A stretch of 64,000 nucleotides of DNA, from positions 2,835,001-2,899,000 of the forward strand of contig NC_135553.1 of the NCBI RefSeq assembly GCF_964340395.1, given 5' to 3'. The notes beneath the pieces were generated by a model that did not search any database, was not told the DNA's origin, and was given only the letters and a program-made list of their open reading frames with translations. The stretch comes from Glandiceps talaboti (Eukaryota; Hemichordata; Enteropneusta; Spengelidae). Position 1 is the first letter of the stretch. The number at the start of each line of letters is the position of its first letter. A program made the position numbers and the translations under genes. Positions 1 through 12,154 of this stretch are shown here, piece after piece.

Positions 1-236
1 TGGTTTGGGCCATACACCATGGCATGAACCAGATCTATGGTTCAACAAAGAAATAAGGAGATTTAATCAAAGTTCAATCAATAACTTTTGGCTTTTAAAA
101 AGTTTTTGTACACAAATTCATGTTTCAGAGTCCATTTTCATAATTCAAATTTGAATGTGAAACAAAGTCATATACAAAATAACTACTAAATTCAATGTAC
201 CAAGCACATAAATCCTATTGTATGGTCAAATCTTAC

Positions 237-1185
237 CTCAGATAAAACACTAGCTTTCTCCCACTTGGCACCAACTTTCTTGTAGATGTGAACCTCATTG
301 TTGTTAGGAGCTATAGCAATTTCTGTTATAAAATGATAACATAAACAGATTATTACATCCACATATCTCTATAACTCAAATTTTATTATCTGTATAAACT
401 CTTCCTTTTGGAACTTATTCTGTATTATACATGGGACTTACATAAATATTGGGATTTTTTAACATACAACTGATGAAAAATAGTGAACAAGTCCTTACAA
501 AACAGAAATATTAAAAGCAAAATATATGTTAAAGTAAATACAATAAAACTTACTAGATTAGAATAAATTTACCACATAATTTTAAGCAAACACAAAAGAA
601 AGGAAATACAAGCTAAGAAAGTCATTATACTGGTATGACTTGGTGTTAAAAAACATTTAACGATATTTTAATTTATTACAAAAAGTAGAATCAGTCCAAC
701 TATGGAGTCAGGTCCCTTGTTATAAAACTCCAGGCCTCTGTATGGTACTGTCTGAGACACGCACTGCCAAACGTCAGTGGTAAATGTTCTGGTTTATGAG
801 AATGTCAAAGTTTTGGATATTGTAATCAATCCTTTTACCATGTCATTGTTGTATTCTGTTTGTCATAGATATTATAACAAGCTTACTATTGAAATAAATA
901 AATTATATGATGACTGAAAGTATTCAATCCCAGTTACGGTAGTACAGATTATGATGTTGTTAGCACACACTTGATAGGCTGTTGTGTTCTTTTGATTTAC
1001 ATACATGGTAAAAGAATGAACAGTAAACATTATAATAGACTGAACATTTCTCTTTTGAAACTGTAGCTAATATAGTGATCTTTGATTAAACATATTATGT
1101 GAAGTAGAGAATACTTACGACTTCTGTCACCATTGAAAGCATGACAGGTTATAGGATTCGCTCCAAAAGTATGTGATTCTGGCAT
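237..1185 (-). CDS. ARPC1: Arp2/3 complex subunit 1 (ARPC1), copy A, 5' part only
   Basis: ARPC1 is the WD-repeat (beta-propeller) subunit of the actin-nucleating Arp2/3 complex in the cytoplasm. Two coding exons are visible. Exon 1 is 1119-1185, with the ATG at 1185-1183; it encodes [18 protein letters not shown] and ends in a GTAAGT donor. Exon 2 is 237-322, 28 codons plus a split codon, and encodes [20 protein letters not shown]. This is the start of blade 1 and matches the family pattern CHAW-N-DR-x-IA-x-x-PNN-EVHIY. The intron phase (split codon for Gln) is identical to that in the complete copy at 12155-21218. A splice-acceptor-like CAG stands about 12 bp upstream of the ATG, so a 5'UTR intron is likely. 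The rest of the gene lies left of the window. Identification is confident; whether this copy is intact cannot be judged. Confidence 0.88.
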
Positions 1186-1519
1186 TTTTCTTTTGATCTG
1201 GACATAAAAATAAAGAGAGAATGATAGCAAAGTTATCATCATATACCTAAGTATCTCTTCCTATGTAAATTGATGGAGAGCATGTGCATCAAATCCATGC
1301 AATCATTTTCCATAACACGCCCTGGCACACTTTGCCCAAATATGGCAAATGGTGCACTCGTCATATCCATTCACTAAGTAATTTGTTTTTACTTTTTTCT
1401 AAATATCTTTACATTTTAGAAAATAAAACAAATGTTTTACTATCAATTTATGTGGTTATGTGATTTAAATAATGTTTCTGTGCCACTACATTGAGTATTA
1501 TGTGATAAAACCTTTACGG

Positions 1520-1627
1520 CCAGGATATGGGTTTTGTGGACCTCAGTAGTACTTATGGGCCCTCCTCAAGTCGGGTCCTTCAGGCTTCAGCTTACAACCT
1601 CAGACAGCAACGCCTATATCCAGGTCA
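1520..1627. mobile_element. Small inverted-repeat element (GGATAT family), copy 1
   Basis: About 108 bp bounded by AGGATATGGGTTTTG on the left and CCTATATCCAGG on the right, which are imperfect inverted termini. The interior (GGACCTCAGTAGTACTTA, TCAAGTCGGGTCC) matches the reverse complement of the element at 62762-62857, so the two are copies of one short non-autonomous family. No target duplication is evident. Confidence 0.4.
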
Positions 1628-3039
1628 TAAAGATTTTGACTCCACTGTTAGTTTCTGCATGTCTGTGTAATTACATATGACATTTATATAGTAATAATTT
1701 AATCAATTATATCATGAATAGTAAATACACTGTTAGGGTCAGTGAATTATCACCAACCCTGGTGTGAACTCTGGGTTAATGATTCCAATGACCTGGGAAT
1801 GGATAAAGCATTTTTCTGACTTATTGACATCATCTGTTTGTGATTACATGTAATTATTATCATATATCATTCCACTGACATACTATCATGATTTATAAAT
1901 TTACACTAGTGTGTTTAATGGAGTCCTATTGGTGACTTATAATATTGTGACAATCTCAAAATTTTACCTTAATTTCATTTCATTTCCACAAATGTCTTTT
2001 ATCAACATGCATAAAACAAACACAGGAGTACACCTAAACCGAGATGAACAAATGTAAACCCAGATAAAAATAGATGGGGAGGGGTGAATGTACAAATTAA
2101 AGATAAACCCAGTGATTTATTTATATATTAAACATCAAACTATTGACATTGTTAAATAGAAACGGAAAAATCAAATTGAATTAATGCACTTTGCTAAGAT
2201 ATTGACGATGAAATCATATAAAGGTTCTACAAATATTGTGAGACATGAATATAGTCCATAAATTTCTTAAGTTACTTTATCCATGGAGTTAAATCATTTC
2301 ATCATGTTCATGTGGGGTCTATGGTTAAATTTACTCTATTCAAATTGGGAAGGACCCTGGTGAAGATTATCACCTCGAGGTCTACTGCCAGTAGTAAGTA
2401 ACTGCAATATGCCAAAGCTTTCACGGAGGTAGTGACACTGATTTTCGTTAGCCCCCCCCCCCCCCCCACCCCCCTTATCAAACATATGGCACTAACTAGA
2501 AGATCGATGAAAAGGTTCAAATTGTTCAATCCCACCTAGACAGAAAATTGGCGATGTTGGAAGCGAAGGGGTGGGTCCGAGGATGCATTGGGAAGTACAC
2601 GTGTAACAAAGGCTGCCTACACTACCCATTGCACTGCTGTTGCAAGGCGACATGGGCGGGGCAGAGAGTTCGTATTTTGATAAAAACAGCACAGTGTTAG
2701 CGTGTTTTCCTTTGGTCTGAGTGCTAACCTCCTGTATGTAGACTCGGGAACACGAATGATATAAACAGAGTGGAGAAAAAGAGAAAGTGTCCGAATGTTG
2801 GAGGGTGGTTCGTTTATTTCCTGGTAGTACAAGCCCAGAGCACTATGGTCTGAGGTACAAGGGTACGTCGCTGCCTGCACCGACAAACAGTATCCCTATA
2901 TCCACCCACCGAAGACGACCTCACAACTTTACGTAACTTTCACATTTCATGACAGAACAATAATGCAAAGTTGCTTTACCTTACCCTACTTTCTGTGTGT
3001 ACTCTTAAAGGTAATTTTCAGCCAATTTCCACAAAGATT

Positions 3040-3064
3040 CGCGGACTCTGGTCAGTCTACGCGA
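3040..3064 (-). promoter_or_regulatory. Conserved upstream/5'UTR element shared by both ARPC1 copies (copy A)
   Basis: The plus-strand core GCGGACTCTGGTCAGTCTAC lies upstream of ARPC1-A on the minus strand. It recurs with 24 of 25 bases identical at 22187-22211, upstream of ARPC1-B. The surrounding sequence is not conserved. On the minus strand a donor-like GTAAGG follows about 60 bp downstream, so it may sit in or just before a non-coding first exon. A core promoter or transcript-leader role is an inference. Confidence 0.45.
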
Positions 3065-3215
3065 TATCTCACAAAGTCCAGTGTTTAGATGTCAACTTCC
3101 CCTTTTCGTTTCCTTGAGTTATAAATAGATTTATCACGTGGCATATCTGACGTCATACTGTACCCGTGCCCACCCAGACGTGCAACGGCAACCTCGTACC
3201 TCTGGTCTGAGGTGC

Positions 3216-3300
3216 ATGGAAGACCGGTGAGGACAGCGACCTGCGACCTGAGAGTTGCAAAACTGCTGGTCGCAGGTCGCTGTCCTCACCGGTCTTCCAT
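3216..3300. repeat. Perfect 33-bp hairpin (foldback)
   Basis: The left arm 3216-3248 and right arm 3268-3300 are perfect reverse complements (ATGGAAGACCGGTGAGGACA and onward) around a loop of about 19 bases. GAGGTGC occurs immediately before the left arm and one base after the right arm, like a short target duplication. It is probably a recently inserted or still homogenised mini foldback element. Confidence 0.65.
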
Positions 3301-3899
3301 AGAGGTGCAACACAGTACCAGAGCTCTGCAACACACTGAACAATGAAATGCATACAATGTAGCTTTATCCAACAAATGTCCACACATTTTGTTTGTTTAC
3401 TTTGTTCATCTGTTTTGTGTTCATTTCGCGGGAAAATGTTTGTGCAAACAGGTACTGTAATTTACATGTGACAGGAGAGCGTCACATCATTTAAACTCGG
3501 TCCTACATAAGTTTATAGTCTAAGATTTCTACAATACAAATATAAGCTGTAATTAATTAATAATGTAATTACATAATCAAAACGTTTATAAAACGAAATG
3601 GGGTATTACAATAACTATTGGCATGATGAATTCAGGGCTTTGTAGTATTTACATGTGAAAATTCGACAGGACTGTTTTTTTAAAAGCAGAAAAGAACACA
3701 CGTGTACACTCGATTATTGAAAAACGTATACAAATTCGATTTAGTTAAATTCAAGTAGGCTATTTAATTCACCATTTAATAATTGCTAATCCATTGTCAC
3801 TGATAGAGTGTCCACTTTCATGATTATTTGCTAGATTTTAATTAGTTTATTACTCGATTGAGTGGTCTACTAATTCATTGAATCAAATGTTTGTTTTAT

Positions 3900-4810
3900 A
3901 TGTATATTGAAGAGTGATATATGTATACTGAAAAGCGATATATGTATACTGAAGAGTGATATATGTATATTGAAAAGCGATATATGTATACTGAAGAGTG
4001 ATATATGTACATTGAAGAGTGATATATGTATATTGGAAAGCGATATATGTATACTGAAGAGTGATATATGTATATTGAAGAGTGATATATGTATATTGGA
4101 AAGCGATATATGTATACTGAAGAGTGATATATGTATATTGAAGAGTGATATATGTATACTGAAGAGTGATATATGTATATTGAAGAGTGATATATGTATA
4201 TTGGAAAGCGATATATGTATACTGAAGAGTGATATATGTATATTGAAGAGCGATATATGTATACTGAAGAGTGATATATGTATATTGAAGAGTGATATAT
4301 GTATATTGGAAAGCGATATATGTATACTGAAGAGTGATATATGTATATTGAAGAGTGATATATGTATATTGAAAAGCGATATATGTATACTGAAGAGTGA
4401 TATATGTACATTGAAGAGTGATATATGTATATTGGAAAGCGATATATGTATACTGAAGAGTGATATATGTATATTGGAAAGTGATATATGTACATTGCAG
4501 AGTGATATATGTATATTGGAAAGTGATATATGTACATTGAAGAGTGATATATGTATATTGGAAAGTGATATATGTATATTGAAGAGTGATATATGTATAT
4601 TGAAAAGCGATATATGTATAATGAAGAGTGATATATGTATATTGAAAAGTGATATATGTATACTGAAGAGTGATATATGTACATTGAAGAGTGATATATG
4701 TATATTGGAAAGCGATATATGTATACTGAAGAGTGATATATGTATATTGAAGAGTGATATATGTATATTGAAGAGTGATATATGTATATTGAAAAGATAT
4801 ATATATTTTG
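3900..4810. repeat. 21-bp minisatellite, about 43 units
   Basis: The unit GAAGAGTGATATATGTATAT(T) is repeated head to tail, with recurring variants (GGAAAGCG or GAAAAGCG in the first half, ATACTG or ATATTG or ACATTG at the end). Because 21 is a multiple of 3 and the unit lacks stops in several frames, it creates long spurious ORFs on both strands (heptapeptide KSDICIL on plus; QYTYITL and YIYHSSI on minus). These are treated as non-coding. Confidence 0.9.
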
Positions 4811-5067
4811 AAGATATGTATATTGAAAAGTGATATGTGTACTATATAAGACACTGTTGGCGTTCCATATATGTGACACATTATTTATATGGTATATAAT
4901 ATACTGGACGTGTATATATAAGAGGGGATCTTTAGCGAACGAGAGAGAAAGAGGACGGGGTTAACAGATGTTAAAATGATAATCGCAATTGACCATTCTC
5001 CATTCTATTTTGTCATTTTCACGCTAATAATAATAAGACCCGCTGATTTCAAAGTGTCATGCAAGGG

Positions 5068-5423
5068 CAATCTGATTAAAATCTGATGTCACAGTGGTAA
5101 AAGCGGCTAGATATTTCATTTTGTGTCATTTGTTTTGTTCCAAGTGATCGCTGCCTCACATCTGAACCTGTGTAATAGACAATCGCGTTTGAATCTCGCG
5201 CTTTCGATTGGCCAATCAGGATGAGCGTTACGTTGACAGCTGCACACACGGGAGAAATTGAAGCGTGCTGATTGGTTGTGAAAACCTTACAATATGGGAT
5301 TGTCAGATGTGAGAAGGCGGTGATCACTCGGAACAAAACAAACGTCATGAAACGATGGGAATAGAGGTAAATAAAGGCATCTAGCCGCTTGGGCTTTCAC
5401 CACATCAGATTTTAATCAGATTG
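5068..5423. mobile_element. MITE with 9-bp target duplication (CAATCTGATT family), copy 1
   Basis: The termini CAATCTGATTAAAATCTGAT and its reverse complement bound 356 bp, and the similarity extends inward to GCGGCTAGAT on both sides. The element is flanked by perfect 9-bp direct repeats ATGCAAGGG (5059-5067 and 5424-5432). A 9-bp duplication with long TIRs fits a Mutator-like non-autonomous element. Its right end is only 46 bp from the methyltransferase ATG, so it supplies the proximal promoter or leader of that gene. Confidence 0.8.
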
Positions 5424-5468
5424 ATGCAAGGGATGATGGGTTTAAGCTGAGACCACCAAAACATCGCC

Positions 5469-6127
5469 ATGAATAGTATGTACTGGAGTCATTATTCAAA
5501 GAACAGAGAAATACAGCACGGTGGAGGACTAGAGCTGCTATCTTTTTGGGAGAATGAATGGAAGGAGGATGATATTGTTTTGGATCTTGGATGTGGGACC
5601 GGAGAATTGACAAGGATGATAGCAGCGAAAGAAAACGTCAAAGCAGTAAAAGGTACAATTAAGGGATGCGGACGAGTAGTACTATGGCGCGTAGTCCTGC
5701 TTCCATGACGGTGCACGAGTCTGTATTACTGACTTGACTCTGGACAATTGTCAGAATCGAGTCCCGGATTACTCCGCATGCAAGCAGGACTATATGGGCG
5801 CGTAATTTACGTCAAAAGTCGAGCAGTTTATATTACTTTAGTTTACTTTCAGAGTAATACATAGTTTTGTTACACAACCAAGGTTTATGTTTCACCTGTT
5901 CAGATGGATAGACTTTGTCTAACTGAAGTGTCTACTGGCTGGCTTTACCACTAGCATGATTTGTTTTTATATTTGACCAAAATAATTTCTCCCCAGCCGT
6001 AAATTCTGATCCCAGCCTAAGGTTACTGTAACATGCAAAACGTCGTATTATCTGGTGACCACGTTCTACAACGATTATTTTCATGACATGCACCCGATTA
6101 CCATTGCACATTGAATTAGTCTGTAGC

Positions 6128-6162
<35 letters not shown>

Positions 6163-6911
6163 GGATCTCAATAAATCTCAGACCACCAAACATGAGCTGA
6201 GCTCAAATGTAAGGGATAATTGTAAAGTAGCTCAGAATTTTGCATTTCGACATTACCTGTAGGGCCAGCAGTCTAAAAGCTTGCTTTTTCCCCATGAGGA
6301 AGTCATTCAGTTTATAACTGGTTGTAGATGTTGAAGCCAACTCTGGTAATATATATGCAATTATACATTGTCTTCGATATGTTGTAATATTTCAGTATAA
6401 CCTAAAGTTAACCTATTCAAAACAGGTGTCGATGTATCTGTTGAGGCTATCAACATTGCAAGGCAGAATAACTCTCTTCCAAGCAAAGTCCAATATATCG
6501 TGTCTGATGCTACCAAGCTTACAGAAACCTGTTCAGAATTTGGGAATTATTTTACGAAAGTTTTTTCAAATGCAGTCCTCCACTGGATAGAAGACAAAGA
6601 GAAGACATTGCGTACTGTACAATGGAGTTTAAAACCCAAGGGTAGTTTTGTCTGTTTATTTACAATGGGAGGAAATCAAATTACCCGTACTATCGTTAGT
6701 GACCACTGCAAAAACCATCCTAAGTGGAAACAGTATCTACAGGTATTAAAACATATGTAACTTTCTTTCAATCAATCAAATCTGGTGTTTTTAGTCTGTA
6801 AACTGATGAACAACAGATAATCTCAAGATTAAAATGTTCTCTGCACATGTTCCTATGTAGAAGGGTATCTTACAGTCTGAGAGTACAGACAGGCAAAATA
6901 CATAATGCGCA

Positions 6912-6999
<88 letters not shown>

Positions 7000-8326
7000 A
7001 CTGAATCTCCCTATAATGGAGATACTCTCTTATCTTATAGAACTTCAGGGACAATACATATCCATTCTCCGGTACTTTGGATGATGCCAACGATACAATG
7101 AAACGATGTGGTTTTAAATTAGATAAAAGTTACGTTACCATTCATCGTGTCCAGTTTGACACACGAGAAAAACATAAAGGTAAGATTTCAGCTTGAGTTT
7201 ATATCCACAAAACTGTGACAATAAAGAATGTGTTCATTGTATTGTCACAGATGACATATTTATATTTTCAGTAAACTTAATATTTTAACAACATCGCATG
7301 TCCTAGTTTGACTGAAAGGTCAATAGACTGTCTCAAGGTTATCGGATTCAGACCACACAGGATTCCAAGCATACTCGAATACATGAGACGACAGTCTGCA
7401 TTTCATAAATATCTAGGATTCATAGTGATCATTCATCAATGTTTTGAGAATACTTTTAGGGCATGATAACGCCCAGAAATAATTATTTGGCCATTGGCCA
7501 TGCGTTATGTAAATTTAGACTTTACGGACGTCACAATAAAGGACACTTGGAACTGACAGGCACTCACTTCTTGGTAAGGAAAACTTGGCTTCGCGGGAAG
7601 TCAATGAACGAGGCACTATGCTGGGTGTTTGCCTTGATTTCCAGTGTAGATCTTTAAACACTGTGTGTAGTCTGAGCTTATTCCCTAAAAGTCCAAGTCG
7701 ATCCCGTGTACGGAGTGGCGAGAGAGAGTAACATTGAAGGAGGGTTACATTAACAGAAGAGGTAACCCCCCAAGTTTAATTGTTACAGTATTTATTTAAG
7801 ACATTGTCTAAAAGCTTCACAGGTAATGCGACTGTATAAGCGTAATTCAGAAATTTTCCATAGACCCTATACGAACCCATTGCCACAAACAACAACCGTT
7901 TTACAGTCCCGTTCTTAACGAGCCGGTCCCTACTGTTTTATTTCGAAGAAATAATAGCTCTGGTTTGCGAGAATGATACGAACCCTTTCGTGCAGGGTCT
8001 GTGAATTTCCCGAGTAATATTACCGGAATGTTTGTACAACACTACATCCATTGTGGAAGGTGTTTCGTAATATGTACTGAGCTTAATATTCTATCAAATA
8101 CACTTGGACATCTTTCATAATTGATTTTGGTACAATCTGCACAAACTCCACATCATGGCTGAAATGTTTTTGAATATGTTTGAGTATCGTACGCCAAGAA
8201 CTCTTAAAATTCGTTTTGAAAGTTATAGAATCTACAGAAATTTGTTCGAAGATTTAATTGATAGTTAAACACAACTTTTTAGCACAACTGAACTGAGGTT
8301 CAGTAGTGCTATAGGGATCGCCCGGC

Positions 8327-8417
<91 letters not shown>

Positions 8418-9677
8418 GAACTTAAAGTCAAAAACTGTTGAACCGATTGCCATGATATTTGGTGGGTCCATTACCTTGGGTGTCTAGTTGGGAAATTGTT
8501 CAAATCAAAATGATCGCATCACAGGTGTGTGATTTGGGTCAAAAAATGTGATTTTTGGTCAAAAAACTTAAACACAGAAATTACTGGGCAGATTGGTGCG
8601 AAATTTGGTGGGAACATTCTTAAGGGGGTGTAAAGTAAGATTTGTCCATGACGGGATGATTCCATCAGTGATATGCAAATTAGGGCTAAAAATGTGTCTT
8701 TTTGGTTAAAAATCTATAATGCCAAAACTACTGAGCAGATTGGGTTGAAATTAAACGGGAATGCATCTAGGGATGTATGGACAAAGAAATATTAAGCATA
8801 CAATGATTCCATGAGTGATATGCAAATTAGGTGTAAGAATGTTCATTTTTGGTCAAAAACTTATATCTCAAAAAGTACTTGGTCAATGAGTCTGAAACTT
8901 GGTGAGATGGTTCTGAAAGTGTTATTCTGCAGATTTTCTTCAAAACATTTTGACAAAATTGGCCCTAGCAACCATGACCACGCCCTTGGCATCAACCAAA
9001 TGGCAGTATATTTTGGTCAAATAACAACATCATCTGGTAGGCAAGTGAGTGAACATTCAAAAAATTTATGCAAATACCCTAGCAACCATGACCACGCCCA
9101 TAGCAACAGCCAAACGGTCGTGTATTTCACAAATATAACAGGGTTTAATAGACAATTGAATAAACATTCCAAAAATTATGTAAATTTGCCTAGCAACAAG
9201 ACCACGCCCATAGCAACAGCCAAATAATCACGTATATTGCAAAGATAACAACATGAATAGAAAGACAAATGAATAAACATTCAAAAAATGTATGCAAATG
9301 TGCCTAGCAACAAGACCATGCCCATAGCAACAGCCAAATGATAGCATATATCGTAAAGATAGCAGCATGGTTGGATAGGCAACTGGATAGTCATTCAGCA
9401 AATGAACACCTATTGTTAGCATGGACTAGCATATGGATAAACATTTTGAAAACTGTACAGTTGTGCTACAACGCCATTGGCAGTATTTTTTTAATAGACG
9501 ATCTCTGTAACTAGATCTTTAACTTAGTGTTTTCATTCTTTCTATCCAGCTTTCATCAAACCACTCCTTGGACAACTAGATTACATACCAACAGACCTAC
9601 ACGAAGAATTTTTGGAATATGCTTACCAGACATTCGTCTCCATTGCACCTCGTGACGACAAAGGCAATCCGTACTGA
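5469..9677 (+). CDS. Class I SAM-dependent methyltransferase, JHAMT-like
   Basis: Four exons: 5469-5652, 6426-6742, 7041-7179 and 9550-9677. All have GT-AG boundaries and continuous frame, giving 255 aa, close to the usual size of juvenile-hormone-acid-methyltransferase-like proteins. The SAM-binding motif I VLDLGCGTGELTR is at about residues 45-57. It is followed by the acidic strand-2 VDVS, a motif-II-like VQYIVSDATKL, FSNAVLHWIEDKEKTL and the LKPKGSFVCLF strand near the end of exon 2. No signal peptide is visible, so it is probably a cytosolic small-molecule O-methyltransferase. In invertebrates this family is large and most members have unknown substrates, so insect juvenile hormone should not be assumed. 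The start is the first ATG and matches the family N-terminus (WSHYSKNR...). Introns 1 and 3 contain transposon and tandem-repeat material. Confidence 0.85.
5694..5790. mobile_element. 97-bp MITE flanked by TA (GTCCTGCTT family), copy 1
   Basis: The left end GTCCTGCTTCCATGACGG and right end CCGCATGCAAGCAGGAC are imperfect inverted repeats, each flanked by TA (5692-5693 and 5791-5792). A TA duplication is the hallmark of Tc1/mariner-type insertion. Related ends bound the larger element at 28926-32636. It lies in intron 1 of the methyltransferase. Confidence 0.6.
6127..6162. repeat. (TGTC)n microsatellite
   Basis: Pure tetranucleotide run within intron 1 of the methyltransferase. Confidence 0.9.
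6915..6994. repeat. (TC)n microsatellite
   Basis: Uninterrupted run of about 80 bp in intron 2 of the methyltransferase, ending about 46 bp before exon 3. Its pyrimidine strand is the transcribed sense, so it lengthens the pyrimidine-rich region upstream of the acceptor. The apparent ORF rich in Leu-Ser is an artefact. Confidence 0.95.
8260..9430. repeat. Compound repeat block in methyltransferase intron 3
   Basis: The block has three parts. First, a (GT)n run at 8329-8414. Second, about three diverged direct repeats of roughly 145 bp (8430-8940), each with a phrase like CTGAGCAGATTGGG, a TTGGTGGGAA-like motif and GTGATATGCAAATTAGG. Third, four direct repeats of about 113 bp (8963-9415), each starting CCTAGCAACCATGACCACGC or a close variant. 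The 138-aa ORF at 8811-9227 is a by-product of these repeats. The block looks like an old repeat element grown by tandem duplication. Confidence 0.75.
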
Positions 9678-12154
9678 TACTTTCCAATCGCCTACATGAA
9701 ACTTGAAAAGTAACATTTATAGTGCGCTTTGGAGAAAGAGCATAAATGTTAGTTTTCCAGTAGCTTGGCGGTGTGAGTGTTTAACTATATTTTACTCATC
9801 ACTTGAGAAATGTAAACTTTTGCAGTATGAACATTTCGAAAATCATCATTTTAATACCTAGACATACAGTCACGCCAGTAATTTGCTTTGGAGGGTACTA
9901 TAAGTATTGGTTTAATATCATGTACTGTGTGTGATTAGAAGTTGGGAGTATATAATTTTGTAATCATTCTGCTGATCACATCTATGCATGCTTGACTTAA
10001 AATAGACCTGTATATGCATAGACGTTGGCAACTCTCTCCTACGTCTAGGGTATATGTTACAACAGGGAATACTTCTCATTTTTGTCACACCTAGACTGCT
10101 ATGGACTTATGTATCTCCAAAAATATAACCACCCACCACCATAGTCCTACATTTCAGTGAATTACCTAATACTATTCACAAATCAGTCGGGGAATAGCAT
10201 ATTTTTAAAGGCTCCGATTGGACCTTGGCCCTGACAGTCTGGGATTGAGTACTTCCACGTGCAGTTCGGCACCCACTTTGCCATGAGCACTTTTACGCTC
10301 ACTTTGTCAATTTTGGGACCCTTACATACTTGAAATGTAGGCTAAAATTGCGATTATTTATAACATCTTTAAAAAACTTGTCACTATTCTCGAATATTTG
10401 TTTTCATTCAGAGAAAAATCAAGTCGAAGACCTTTATATAACTCTTGGTTTCCTGGGATAAAATGAAGAAAACATTTTCAGACCTAATTCTCCTTGCCAT
10501 GTGAAGTAATATATAACCCCTGTACACCAAGTGTGTTACAAGACCCACTGTAAACACACATGCATGGCAACACACCAATACCAGTGTACAGTATTTGTAT
10601 TCTTATGTATTTGATAAGTTCCCTGTTGTCCCATTCATTTCTAATAAAAATAGTGCTCTCGTCACACTACATGTATTTAAGATACTATGTGTTCTTACAT
10701 CCATTTCCAGATAGCACAGTGTATTTGTGGCCCTATTTTAGCCTTGCAAAATGCATTCTAAAACTTCTAGAAATACATTGGCACTGGCACAGTATGCATC
10801 ACAAAGCTGGGTAGCCCAAAACTGTGGTCTGATTAATATTGATATAAAACATGTAAAGTCTATTAATATACCTGAATTCCTGGTGAGAGATTTACCAATT
10901 GCTAGACATGCTTCAACGTGTTTTAGATGTTGGCATGATTTCAGAATATCTCACAATGAAACGCCCATATTGAGCCCTATCAATTATACCACAGTGCACT
11001 CAAAAACGAATACAAGAGACGGTGATAGACCAAGTGAGTCTCTTTTTATTGACTTATTGATACAAAACAAACAAACCATGGAATGTCTAACATAAGATTG
11101 CAAACCAAAAATCTCTGATTTATTATCTACTTTCCAAAAAAATTTTTTCAATTAAACTACACAATTCTTATACTGGCCAATGATATGTGGAAGTTTATAG
11201 AACGTTTTCTTGTTTCCTATTTGCTACAAAAGACAATATGCAAAATGTCTTGGTGGGTATGTAGAAGGTTTGATTATGTGTACAAATTTCACAGATGCAG
11301 CATGGTGTTCCGTTCTGTACTAAGCAGAGTAACTTTTGCAATATTCCAGGGTGATCTTTTTCTAATATATTGGTAACCCCAGCATTATATCAAGATGCCA
11401 ACAATGCATTTTAAAGTGTGAATCTTCAGGTGTGCATTTGATACTGTTGGTACTTCTATAAATATCTGCCACATACATTTTCAGCTCTCTAACGGGACAT
11501 ATTGTTAATGTGTAAATATAAGAGATCATATTTTCCAAGACATCGTAACATTGGTGGTTACATATTAGAGAAATGACAAGAGATTGACATCCAGAGCAAA
11601 TGCATTATATAAATATAAACTTAGCTCTGAGGCAGTATTGATCTTTCCACTGTAATATAATATATTCTTGATCTTAAATTTGGGGCAAATCTGTTCACTG
11701 CCAAGATAAATTAATCGCAAAAATTCGTGTGTAGCTAAAAATGCATGTCAGCTTTGTTTGATCACAAAAAGTATGGGCTACTTGTATCATACTACGCCAT
11801 CCCCATTCCCCCAATCAGGGATACCTATACAAATTGAGATGCCTCAACCAAACTCCCTAATATTTGACATTAAAATGATAACATGTCAGGATTGGTATAC
11901 CAAAATGCAATCTTGCAAAGGTACAAAAGAGAATGATCCTTGCATCAATGCTGGCCAATCTTATCAAGATTTTCATTCACAATTTTTTTGTAGTTAAAAG
12001 AGAATGCAGCAACATAAACAATCACACAACTCTATTAATGAAATAGTATTCTTTAAGATATTAAAATTTGATCTACGTCAACAAATTTCAGTGTTCTGTA
12101 TTTTTCCTCTAGTCCTCATTTAGGTCTGTCGTCTCCAGCACCATGTAGAATTGA
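9678..12154. other. Convergent intergenic region, no gene recognised
   Basis: Lies between the 3' ends of the methyltransferase (plus) and ARPC1-B (minus), so it holds both 3'UTRs. Frames of 63-114 codons occur (for example 10751-11095 and 11185-11376). None shows a recognisable motif, splice context or conserved composition. Confidence 0.6.

Larger units (their letters stand above)
1186..5058. other. Region upstream of ARPC1-A: no protein gene seen
   Basis: This is the 5' region of ARPC1-A (minus) leading to the divergent methyltransferase (plus). It holds a small inverted-repeat element near 1520-1627, a poly-C run at about 2452-2473, the ARPC1 upstream element at 3040-3064, a perfect hairpin at 3216-3300 and a 21-bp minisatellite at about 3900-4810. 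The open frames here are short or are products of the minisatellite. I see no conserved coding signal. Confidence 0.6.

Noticed and set aside
3883-4881. Long ORFs of 308-332 codons on both strands
   Set aside because: They are translations of the 21-bp minisatellite with no start context, splice signals or non-repeat domain.
8811-9227. 138-aa ORF in methyltransferase intron 3
   Set aside because: Made of the ~113-bp and ~145-bp tandem repeats (peptide phrase SNHDHA recurs), not a gene.
10560-11376. ORFs of 63-114 codons downstream of the methyltransferase
   Set aside because: No family resemblance, unusual composition and no splice continuity; they fall in 3'UTR or intergenic sequence.
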